Source: JBGSPL01 sp964511435 (GTDB lineage Bacteria; Patescibacteriota; CPR2; UBA1875; CAIMLA01). Taken from it: a stretch of 11,526 nucleotides of DNA. The first letter of the stretch is position 1. Each line of letters starts with the position of its first letter. Made by a program: the position numbers and the translations under genes. Shown here one piece after another: positions 1-5,824 of the stretch. Under the pieces are notes generated by a model that made no database searches, was not told where the DNA came from, and saw only the letters and a list, made by a program, of their open reading frames with translations. The stretch covers positions 1 through 11,526 of the forward strand of contig CAZEFH010000016.1 of assembly GCA_964511435.1 (NCBI GenBank), given 5' to 3'.

Positions 1-407
1 CGGGTATACATTCGAAAAAGCTCGGCTGCAAACAAGGCAGACTCATCACCGCCAGCCCCAGCTCGAATTTCGACGATGACATTTTTGTCGTCATTTTCAT
101 CCTTTGGGAGCAGTTCTACTTCAATTTCGTGTTTCAGCTCTAAAGTAGCGTGTTTTAAGTTGGTGACTTCCTCTTCTGCCATCGCGACTATTTCGGGGTC
201 ATTTTCAACCTTTAACATTGACTCGGCTTCTTTAATGTCCTCGTTCAATTTTTTGTACTTTTCAAGAAGCTCAACTAGTGGCGTCAGGGCAGTGCGTCGC
301 TTATTCAGTGCTATCATCCGTTTTTGGTCGGAGATGACCTCTGGTTTCATGAGCTCTGCCTCAATTTCGTCATATTCAGTTTTAATAGTGATGTATTTAT
401 CTAGCAT
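1..407 (-). CDS. prfA: Peptide chain release factor 1 (RF1), N-terminal part, cut by window edge
   Basis: RF1 reads UAA and UAG stop codons in the ribosomal A site and triggers release of the finished protein. The reverse strand from ATG at 407 encodes 135 residues beginning MLDKYITIKTEYDEIEAEL. It starts with a helical, charged domain (about residues 1-100). The family-typical segment VEIRAGAGGDESALFAAELF (about residues 111-130) follows, matching the EIRAG-GGDE-ALFA block of class I release factors. The codon-recognition and GGQ catalytic parts lie beyond the left edge, so the RF1 versus RF2 call rests on the N-terminal block and on the rpmE neighbour; rpmE-prfA is a common bacterial gene order. 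A GGAG ribosome binding site (reverse strand of 414-417) sits 6 nt before the ATG. It probably shares the rpmE transcript, with a strong hairpin between the two genes. Confidence 0.93.
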   Translation of the reverse strand, partial: MLDKYITIKTEYDEIEAELMKPEVISDQKRMIALNKRRTALTPLVELLEKYKKLNEDIKEAESMLKVENDPEIVAMAEEEVTNLKHATLELKHEIEVELLPKDENDDKNVIVEIRAGAGGDESALFAAELFRMYT

Positions 408-426
408 ATTTATCTCCAGATACAAT

Positions 427-461
427 TATAGCGCTATCAAAGTAAAACTGATAGCGCTATA
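427..461. repeat. 13-bp inverted repeat made of two copies of the palindrome ATAGCGCTAT
   Basis: The arms at 427-439 and 449-461 are perfectly complementary (TATAGCGCTATCA / TGATAGCGCTATA) around a 9-nt loop (440-448). Each arm also contains the 10-bp perfect palindrome ATAGCGCTAT, at 428-437 and 451-460, with centres 23 bp apart. It lies between the rpmE stop (471) and the prfA ribosome binding site (414-417) on the minus strand. In RNA it would form a strong stem-loop ending about 9 nt upstream of the prfA ribosome binding site. No run of T follows on either strand, so a classical intrinsic terminator is unlikely. It could be an intercistronic processing or stability hairpin, a partial attenuator, or a two-site operator. 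The repeat is seen directly; the role is inferred. Confidence 0.85.
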
Positions 462-470
462 GGTAAATAG

Positions 471-809
471 TTAGGCTTCGGTGGTAGTGTCTGGAGTCGA
501 CTCTACGAGCTCTTCCTTGAGTTCTGCTTTGATATCCGAGAGCGTGACTTCAGATATAGATTCGGTTTTGGCTCTATCTTTCTTTTCTACTGAGGTTGCC
601 TTTTTTGCAGCAGAAGCCTCTAGACGAGCACGGAAACGATCGACGCGACCTGCAGTATCTACGAGTTTCTGTTTGCCGGTGTAGAAAGGATGACAGGCCG
701 AGCAGATTTCTACGTTAATATCACCGCCAGTAGAGCGGGTTTCAAAAGTATTACCGCAAGTACAGGTCACGGTTGATTTATCATATTTTGGATGAATATC
801 AGCTTTCAT
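471..809 (-). CDS. rpmE: Ribosomal protein L31, zinc-binding type with long C-terminal tail
   Basis: L31 is a large-subunit protein that bridges to the 30S subunit near the central protuberance. Residues 1-65 are typical: MKADIHPKY at the start, then Cys16, Cys18, Cys36 and Cys39 as the zinc-binding set of the C+ type, then the HPFYTGKQKLVDTAGRVDRF block. Family members are usually around 70 residues; this one has 112. The extra part (about 66-112) is first Ala/Lys-rich and then acidic and Thr/Ser/Glu-rich, ending TPDTTTEA, and is probably disordered or a short helix. The start at 809 is supported by AGGAG (reverse strand of 816-820) 6 nt upstream and by a good promoter at 839-867. It is the first gene of a pair with prfA and divergent from rpsB. 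The stop is TAA. Confidence 0.96.
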   Translation of the reverse strand: MKADIHPKYDKSTVTCTCGNTFETRSTGGDINVEICSACHPFYTGKQKLVDTAGRVDRFRARLEASAAKKATSVEKKDRAKTESISEVTLSDIKAELKEELVESTPDTTTEA

Positions 810-838
810 CGGTCACTCCTAATCAATAATGCTAGATA

Positions 839-867
839 ATGATAGCAGAAAGCAGTAGTTTTGACAA
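839..867 (-). promoter_or_regulatory. Promoter of rpmE-prfA, extended -10 type
   Basis: Read on the reverse strand: -35 TTGTCA (862-867), a 17-nt spacer, then -10 TATCAT (839-844) preceded by TGC, i.e. an extended -10. This is a good sigma-70-like match with ideal spacing. Transcription would start near 831-833, giving a leader of about 22 nt before the rpmE ATG at 809. It is inferred from sequence only. Confidence 0.72.
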
Positions 868-889
868 GGGTTTGCCCACGATCATCAGA

Positions 890-918
890 TTGACTCAGAG
901 GTAGATTTGTGCTAGAAT
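890..918 (+). promoter_or_regulatory. Promoter of the rpsB operon, extended -10 type
   Basis: -35 TTGACT (890-895), a spacer of exactly 17 nt, and -10 TAGAAT (913-918) preceded by TGC (910-912), an extended -10. It is the best sigma-70-like match I found on the plus strand and points into the rpsB leader. The start of transcription would be near 925. Its -35 lies only 22 bp from the -35 of the divergent rpmE promoter, so the two ribosomal-protein transcription units share a short control region. Confidence 0.8.
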
Positions 919-924
919 TACTGA

Positions 925-1035
925 GTAATACTAATTCACACACCCTCCGATACTTGGTGTTCTCCCATAGTTTGGGCCACTAGGTAGATGACGAGAGTGG
1001 CGGTCCGGCTAAAACCGGAAGAAAAGGAGAAAAAA
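925..1035 (+). promoter_or_regulatory. Structured 5' leader of rpsB, candidate S2 autoregulatory RNA
   Basis: About 110 nt between the predicted transcription start and the rpsB ATG hold several possible stems. ACACC 940-944 pairs with GGTGT 956-960. CCCA 964-967 pairs with TGGG 973-976. GCCACT 976-981 pairs with AGTGGC 996-1001. TCCGG 1004-1008 pairs with CCGGA 1015-1019. The second and third share base 976, so they either abut or compete. The last stem ends 5 nt before the ribosome binding site. S2 is known to repress its own rpsB-tsf mRNA in E. coli through the leader; that this leader does the same is inference. I did not recognise a specific published leader family here. Confidence 0.5.
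1024..1029 (+). promoter_or_regulatory. Ribosome binding site that fixes the rpsB start
   Basis: AAGGAG ends 6 nt before ATG at 1036. The upstream in-frame ATG at 988 has no comparable site and lies inside a predicted leader stem-loop, so 1036 is chosen as the start. Confidence 0.85.
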
Positions 1036-1734
1036 ATGGGTGTAAGCATGAAAGAAATGCTTGAAGCTGGGGTGCATTTTGGTCACCGACGTTCACGTTG
1101 GAATCCTAAAATGGCGCCTTTTATTTTTACGGAAAGGGCAGGAGTCCATATCTTTGATCTGGCGACTACAGAGGAAGGTCTAGAAAAGGCCAGCGCCTTT
1201 GTGCGTACAGTTGCTTCAAATGGTGGTAATATCCTCTTTGTTGGTACTAAAAATCAGGCACAGGCTATCATAAAAGAAGCCGCTGAGAGTTGTTCCATGC
1301 CTTATGTGAGCGAACGTTGGCTTGGTGGAATGCTTACCAACTTTTCGACGATTCTTGTACGAGTAAAGAACCTAAAGAAGCTTGATGAGAAAATTGCTGC
1401 AAACGATTTTGCTACTAAAAAACAACTTACAGTAGCCAAGAAAGAAGCAGAGAAACTGGCCGTTGTCTTGGGCGGTATCAAAGACATGAAGAAACTGCCA
1501 GAGGCTCTATTTATAGTAGATGCGGTCAAGGAATCAAATGCGATTACTGAGGCTCGCAAACTAAATATCCCGGTAATTGCGATTGCTGACACGAATGCGA
1601 ATCCTGAGCTGATTGACTATGTTATACCGGGCAACGACGATGCTGTTAAGGCCATCAAGCTGATAGTTGGTGAAATAGCTCATGTAATCAGTGAAAACAA
1701 GCCTGCTGTCAAAGCGGAAATAGAAGAAAAATAA
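1036..1734 (+). CDS. rpsB: Small-subunit ribosomal protein S2
   Basis: S2 binds late on the 30S subunit near the body-head junction and is needed for S1 binding where S1 exists. The 232-residue product, MGVSMKEMLEAGVHFGHRRS..., carries the two family signatures: the LEAGVHFGH block near the N-terminus with RWNPKM following, and PVIAIADTNANPELIDYVIP with PGNDDA at about 179-203. The RWLGGMLTNF segment (94-103) and the Lys-rich coiled-coil region (about 105-145) are also typical. The length fits the family (about 230-260). The open frame extends 16 codons upstream to an ATG at 988, but that extension (rich in Arg, Lys and Glu) is not conserved in S2 and the ribosome binding site supports 1036. 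It is the first gene of the operon, 22 nt before tsf, as in most bacteria. Confidence 0.97.
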   Translation: MGVSMKEMLEAGVHFGHRRSRWNPKMAPFIFTERAGVHIFDLATTEEGLEKASAFVRTVASNGGNILFVGTKNQAQAIIKEAAESCSMPYVSERWLGGMLTNFSTILVRVKNLKKLDEKIAANDFATKKQLTVAKKEAEKLAVVLGGIKDMKKLPEALFIVDAVKESNAITEARKLNIPVIAIADTNANPELIDYVIPGNDDAVKAIKLIVGEIAHVISENKPAVKAEIEEK

Positions 1735-1756
1735 TCAGGGCGAGAGGGGAATACCT

Positions 1757-2344
1757 ATGTCAACTATGGAAAATATTGCCAAGCTTCGTGAAATGTGCGG
1801 AGCTGGTATGATGGATTGTAAAAAGGCCTTAGAAGAAGCTGGTGGTGACTTTGATAAAGCCATCGAGGTTCTTCGTAAGAAGGGCGCTGCTACTGCAGCT
1901 AAGCGTGCTGAACGCGATGCCAAAGAAGGCATTATTGTCAGTTATATTCATAATGGTCGTATCGGAGCACTACTTGAGCTCAATTCGGAGACCGACTTCG
2001 TTGCTCGTAACGAAGACTTTCAGGCACTTGCAAATGACCTCGTGATGCATGTTGCGGCGGCCGCTCCTGAGTATGTTTCACCCGATGATGTTCCAGCCGA
2101 AGTGGTCGCGAAAGAACGGGAAATCGAAGCCGAGAAGTTAAAGGAAGCCGGTAAACCAGCTGAAGTGATTGAAAAGATTCTTGACGGTAAGATTAGCAAG
2201 TATTATTCGCAAGTCTGTCTAGTGAAACAGCCCTTTGTGAAGAATCCGGATATAACTATTGAGGATCTTATCAATGAAAAAACTGCCGCTATCGGCGAGA
2301 AACTAGCCGTACGTCGTTTTGTACGTTACGAGCTAGGTAAATAA
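1757..2344 (+). CDS. tsf: Elongation factor Ts, short form
   Basis: EF-Ts is the nucleotide exchange factor that reloads EF-Tu with GTP in the cytoplasm. The protein has 195 residues. Residues 1-55 form the UBA-like N-terminal domain with the family block LREMCGAGMMDCKKALEEAG. The core domain follows, with the signature SETDFVARN around 77-85, whose Asp-Phe pair inserts into EF-Tu. The E. coli protein is about 280 residues with two core subdomains and a coiled coil. This one is close to the short Thermus type and so lacks one core repeat, as is common in small genomes. GAGGGG (1744-1749) lies 7 nt before the ATG at 1757 and fits that start better than the ATG three codons later. It directly follows rpsB. 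In many bacteria pyrH comes next, but here frr does. Confidence 0.96.
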   Translation: MSTMENIAKLREMCGAGMMDCKKALEEAGGDFDKAIEVLRKKGAATAAKRAERDAKEGIIVSYIHNGRIGALLELNSETDFVARNEDFQALANDLVMHVAAAAPEYVSPDDVPAEVVAKEREIEAEKLKEAGKPAEVIEKILDGKISKYYSQVCLVKQPFVKNPDITIEDLINEKTAAIGEKLAVRRFVRYELGK

Positions 2345-2352
2345 TCTAATTT

Positions 2353-2360
2353 AGGAGGAG
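2353..2360 (+). promoter_or_regulatory. Strong ribosome binding site of frr
   Basis: AGGAGGAG, a near-perfect match to the anti-Shine-Dalgarno, sits 3 nt before the ATG at 2364 (7 nt counting from the first GGAGG core base region). It is the best such site in the window and the last clear intergenic spacer before the overlapping part of the operon. Confidence 0.8.
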
Positions 2361-2363
2361 AAT

Positions 2364-2921
2364 ATGATTGATTCTATCATTCGAGAACTCCCAGTAAAGC
2401 TTGATAAGGCCATAGAATTCCTGGAGTCAGAGCTTGCCAACATTCATACTGGTCGAGCAACCGTATCGTTAGTCGACGAAATATCTGTAAACGCCTACGG
2501 GAGCGTCCAGCAACTGAAGCAGGTTGCAAATATCACTATTCCTGAGGCGCGCCAGATACTAATTCAGCCTTGGGACAAGGGAATCGTTAATCAGATTGAG
2601 TCCGGAATTCGTGACTCTCAGCTTGGTTTTAATCCAATAAATACAGGAGATCAGATTCGAATAAATATCCCAGAATTGACCGAAGAAAGACGACGTGACT
2701 TCGTAAAGCTTGCAAAAGAAAAAACTGAAGAAGCTCGTGTTGCCATCAGAAATACGCGCAGTGACGCATGGAATAGCGTTAAAAAGGCCAAGACTGATGG
2801 TGAAATCGGTGAAGACGATATGTATCGCGGTGAATCGGAAATTCAAAAACTAGTCGATGCCTATAACAAGAAGGTTGAAGATATTTTTTCGGCTAAAGAG
2901 AAGGAACTTCTGGAAGTATAA
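2364..2921 (+). CDS. frr: Ribosome recycling factor
   Basis: RRF, with EF-G, splits the post-termination ribosome. The 185-residue length is exactly that of the family. Visible blocks are HTGRATVSLVDEI (28-40), the ITIPEARQILIQPWDK stretch (57-72), LGFNPINTGDQIRINIP (87-103), LTEERRRDF (105-113) and RNTRSDAW (129-136) in the long helical-bundle domain. The last third is the charged three-helix bundle ending KEKELLEV. It follows tsf by 19 nt and its TAA shares one base with the uppS ATG (TAATG), which implies translational coupling. Together with prfA on the other strand, the window carries two steps of translation termination and recycling. No pyrH lies between tsf and frr. Confidence 0.97.
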   Translation: MIDSIIRELPVKLDKAIEFLESELANIHTGRATVSLVDEISVNAYGSVQQLKQVANITIPEARQILIQPWDKGIVNQIESGIRDSQLGFNPINTGDQIRINIPELTEERRRDFVKLAKEKTEEARVAIRNTRSDAWNSVKKAKTDGEIGEDDMYRGESEIQKLVDAYNKKVEDIFSAKEKELLEV

Positions 2922-3619
2922 TGGTAGGTGAAACGGGCCAACAATCAAGTGTCCCGACTCACGTCGCTATTATTATGGATGGGAATAGGCGCTGGGCCAA
3001 TGGACATGCTCTTCCAGTTAAAGCTGGACACAAACAGGGCTATGAGAACATGGTTAAAATCTTTGATTATGCCATTAGTCTTGGTATCCGCTATCTGACT
3101 TTTTATGCTTTTTCGACTGAAAATACCAAAAGAAATCAGGAAGAAGTATCTGAGATTATGCAACTGGCCCACTTTGTAGCCGATAAAGAGTTACCAAAAT
3201 ATCAGCAACGTAATGTCTGTGTCAGGATAATAGGGCGCAGGTCAGAGATGCCGGCAGACCTACTTGCGAAAATAGAAGAAGTTGAGCAGACTACTGGGAA
3301 TAACACGGGCGGTAGTATTAATATTGCTTTCTTCTATGGTGGAAGAGCTGAAATAGTTGACTCAGTAAATGCACTTATAGACGCCGATAAAGAAATTACT
3401 GAAGAAAATATCACTGAAAACTTATATACGGCTGGTCAGCCTGATCCCGAACTAATTATTCGCACAGGTGGATCGCCTAGGCTATCGAATTTCTTGATGT
3501 GGCAGTCTGCCTACTCGGAGATTTATCTAACCGATACATTATGGCCAGATTTTCAGCCCACTGAGCTGGATACCGCGATAGATTTTCTTTATGGTGTAAA
3601 AAGGAATTTTGGAAAATAA
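2921..3619 (+). CDS. uppS: Isoprenyl transferase, undecaprenyl diphosphate synthase type (cis)
   Basis: This cis-prenyltransferase adds isopentenyl units to a short allylic diphosphate to make the C55 lipid carrier for cell-wall precursors. The 232 residues include HVAIIMDGNRRWA (14-26, catalytic Asp20), GHKQGYENM (36-44), LTFYAFSTENTKR (59-71), FYGGRAEIVDSV (138-149) and RTGGSPRLSNFLMWQSAYSE (181-200, with metal-ligand Glu200), followed by IYLTDTLWPDF. All of these define the family. Two positions differ from the usual consensus: the Glu of RTGGE-R is Ser185, and the Asn of NYGGR is Phe138. The start overlaps the frr stop as TAATG, with GGAAG just upstream. The next gene encodes a trans-prenyl synthase that would supply its substrate. 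The cdsA and dxr genes, which often follow uppS, are missing. Confidence 0.95.
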   Translation: MVGETGQQSSVPTHVAIIMDGNRRWANGHALPVKAGHKQGYENMVKIFDYAISLGIRYLTFYAFSTENTKRNQEEVSEIMQLAHFVADKELPKYQQRNVCVRIIGRRSEMPADLLAKIEEVEQTTGNNTGGSINIAFFYGGRAEIVDSVNALIDADKEITEENITENLYTAGQPDPELIIRTGGSPRLSNFLMWQSAYSEIYLTDTLWPDFQPTELDTAIDFLYGVKRNFGK

Positions 3620-3620
3620 G

Positions 3621-4676
3621 ATGAAAAAACCAGCAGAAGTCCTGAGCATATTTGATAAGTATTCTAGATTAGTAGACAGTGAGATCAAATCCCTGTTAGC
3701 GGCTCAGCAAAATTATCTGATGTATCAGATGATGAGCTATTTTATGGGTTATCTAGACGAAAACCTGGAACCATCAGAAGAGTATGGTGGTAAACGTTTC
3801 CGACCGGGACTTTGTCTTCTGCTGGCAGATTTTTACGGGACAAAAGAGAATGCAGTTGAACTGGCTACCAGCGTCGAAATATTCCATAATTTTACTCTTA
3901 TACATGACGATATAGCTGACGGCGATCTATTACGCCGCGGTAAGCCAACAGTTTGGTCTAAGTGGGGAATAAATCACGGCATAAATACTGGTGATGCGCA
4001 ATTAATTCTTGCTTTCAAGGAACTAGACAAACTTGCAGAGAGAAATCCTGAACTTGCCAGTAAGGCACAGAGACTCTGCCACGAGAAGTATCTTGAGGTT
4101 GCTGAAGGGCAATTCCTCGACTTTACCTATAGTGAAACAAATATATCTGACCCAATGATTACCGAAGAAAATACTCTTGATATGCTTGGTCGGAAATCAG
4201 GTATTTTAGTTGGTCTTCCAGCCATGCTTGCCGGACATGTTGCAAGCGTTGATGAGGAAGAGATTAAGCGGCTTTGGGAATTCGGTTACAATCTAGGTCT
4301 TGCATACCAACTTTATGACGATATTGTCTCTATTTGGGGCAGCTCGGAGGAGAGCGGCAAAGATGAACTGATGGATATCGTTGACAAGAAAAAAACCCTA
4401 CCGATTATCTACCTTTATCGAAATGCTGATGACAAGGTGAAGAAAATTCTTGAAACTCTTTATAGCAAGAAAGAACCGCTTGATGCCCAAGAGGTGAAGG
4501 TGGTAAAAACCCTTCTCGACGAAAATGGAACCAGGGGATATATTGAGAGGAAAGCCCAGGATGCTGTGAAAATTGTTATTTCATCAATTGCAAAGCTTAG
4601 TTTAGATGCTACAGAAAAATCTCAGCTTGAAAACATTGTCTACGCGTTATTGCCTGATGCAAGGAGAGTTGAATAA
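3621..4676 (+). CDS. Polyprenyl diphosphate synthase (trans type, FPP/GGPP synthase-like)
   Basis: It is predicted to condense isopentenyl diphosphate with allylic diphosphates to give a C15-C20 or longer chain. In the 351-residue form from ATG 3621 the family marks are GGKRFRPG (56-63), the first Asp-rich motif HDDIADGDLLRRGKPT (95-110; Asp96, Asp97, Asp100, Arg105-106), GQFLDF (163-168), GRKSGILVGLP (190-200), and the second motif YQLYDDIVSIWG (229-240) followed by KKKTLP (256-261). The second motif is DDxxS rather than DDxxD, with the IWG ending seen in actinobacterial and other GGPP-type enzymes. Phe91, five residues before the first motif, resembles chain-length-limiting aromatics of FPP/GGPP synthases, so a short product is inferred. 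A TTG at 3609 would add MENK, but ATG 3621 has GGAA 6 nt upstream and does not overlap uppS. It probably primes UppS. Confidence 0.9.
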   Translation: MKKPAEVLSIFDKYSRLVDSEIKSLLAAQQNYLMYQMMSYFMGYLDENLEPSEEYGGKRFRPGLCLLLADFYGTKENAVELATSVEIFHNFTLIHDDIADGDLLRRGKPTVWSKWGINHGINTGDAQLILAFKELDKLAERNPELASKAQRLCHEKYLEVAEGQFLDFTYSETNISDPMITEENTLDMLGRKSGILVGLPAMLAGHVASVDEEEIKRLWEFGYNLGLAYQLYDDIVSIWGSSEESGKDELMDIVDKKKTLPIIYLYRNADDKVKKILETLYSKKEPLDAQEVKVVKTLLDENGTRGYIERKAQDAVKIVISSIAKLSLDATEKSQLENIVYALLPDARRVE

Positions 4677-5824
4677 TGAATATTCTGATTACCATCATTG
4701 CCTTTATCTTTGTTTTTGGGCTACTGGTTTTTGTCCATGAGCTGGGGCACTTCCTTGCGGCAAAATGGATGGATGTAAAGGTAAATTCATTTGCTTTTGG
4801 TTTTCCGCCAACACTTCTTTCGAAAAAGGTTGGCGAGACTACATATAAGCTAAATGCTATACCTCTTGGTGGTTATGTCGCTATGCAGGGAGAACTTGAG
4901 ACAGAGGAAGAAAAGGTAAACGATAAAGATCCTAGGTCACTTTCCAATAAGCAGCCGTGGCAGGTAATCACCATTATGATTGCGGGTGTCGTGATGAATG
5001 TAATCCTATCAATTATTCTATTCTGGTTTCTTTACTTAGTAGGTTTCCAGCCAATTATGCCCGATATGGCAAATCACACCGGTATTAAAAATGAGATGAA
5101 ACTTACCATAGACTCGGTAGAAAAAGATTCCCCAGCTGAGAAGGCTGGACTACTTGCTGACGATACAATAATCAGTGCCAACGGTACCAAAATATATAGT
5201 AGTAGTGCCCTGATCGAAGTAGTTACAAGTAAAGGGGCTGAAGGGGTTAAGCTGAGCGTCCTTAGGGGAGGTAGCACGACAGAGAAGACTATTGTCCCAA
5301 CAAAAACAAAGGTAAAGGCCGGAGATGGTAAAGAGACTGAAGTTTATCGACTCGGTGTCGTACTGGCGACTAAGGGCAATATCCACGGTGATGTTATTTC
5401 TTCATTTACGGCAGCCGTAAGTGAAGTTAGCCGTATTACGGCGCTAACCTTTGAGTCGGTAATCGGTCTTTTTAGACAATTGCTTTTCCAGTTCCATATC
5501 AGTGAGGATGTGTCTGGGCCCGTAGGTATTGTGGTGCTGACGAATTATTTTGCTCAGTTGGGAATTATCCCATTACTCCAGTTTGCGGCTATTCTTAGTC
5601 TCAGTTTGGCAATTTTCAACCTCTTACCTATTCCAGCGCTTGATGGGGGACAGATTTTCGTTACTGCTATAGAGATGTTTATGCGCAGAAAATTTAGTAC
5701 AAAGACCAAGAATACGATACAGTTGGTCGGTTTTGCATTTATTATTGGACTTTTCTTGATTATTACCGTGAAAGATTTCGTTAGTTTTGGTATCATAAGC
5801 TATATAACAGGATTATTTAAATAA
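4676..5824 (+). CDS. rseP: Site-2 intramembrane zinc metalloprotease, RseP family
   Basis: This family cleaves single-pass membrane proteins inside the bilayer, such as anti-sigma factors or leftover signal peptides. The 382 residues show a first membrane helix (about 3-20) leading into the zinc site HELGH (21-25). GYVAMQGE comes next (66-73), then GVVMN within a second membrane helix (about 98-122). A periplasmic PDZ domain (about 141-210) contains SPAEKAGLLADDTIISANG. The C-terminal membrane region has NLLPIPALDGG (315-325), whose Asp323 is the third zinc ligand, and a last helix (about 347-366). There is one PDZ domain, not the two of E. coli RseP. It starts as TAATG on the preceding stop, with AAGGAGAG (4661-4668) upstream. 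Its place near proS and uppS is conserved in bacteria. Its substrate cannot be told from the window. Confidence 0.95.
   Translation: MNILITIIAFIFVFGLLVFVHELGHFLAAKWMDVKVNSFAFGFPPTLLSKKVGETTYKLNAIPLGGYVAMQGELETEEEKVNDKDPRSLSNKQPWQVITIMIAGVVMNVILSIILFWFLYLVGFQPIMPDMANHTGIKNEMKLTIDSVEKDSPAEKAGLLADDTIISANGTKIYSSSALIEVVTSKGAEGVKLSVLRGGSTTEKTIVPTKTKVKAGDGKETEVYRLGVVLATKGNIHGDVISSFTAAVSEVSRITALTFESVIGLFRQLLFQFHISEDVSGPVGIVVLTNYFAQLGIIPLLQFAAILSLSLAIFNLLPIPALDGGQIFVTAIEMFMRRKFSTKTKNTIQLVGFAFIIGLFLIITVKDFVSFGIISYITGLFK

Noticed and set aside
427..461. Inverted repeat as an intrinsic terminator
   Set aside because: No T-run follows the stem on either strand, and prfA, which follows on the minus strand, has no other visible promoter.
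76..462. Plus-strand open frame of 128 codons
   Set aside because: It is antisense to prfA, low-complexity Ser/Phe-rich, and runs through the inverted repeat; prfA on the other strand has a clear family match.
861..866. TTGACA as a plus-strand -35 box
   Set aside because: No acceptable -10 lies 16-18 nt downstream; the same bases read on the reverse strand form the rpmE -35.
988..1035. Upstream ATG that would add 16 residues to S2
   Set aside because: The extension is unlike S2 N-termini, has no good ribosome binding site, and lies in a predicted leader stem-loop; AAGGAG supports ATG 1036.
3609..3620. TTG start of the prenyl synthase overlapping uppS
   Set aside because: TTG is a weaker start and ATG 3621 has a GGAA at good distance; only four residues differ.
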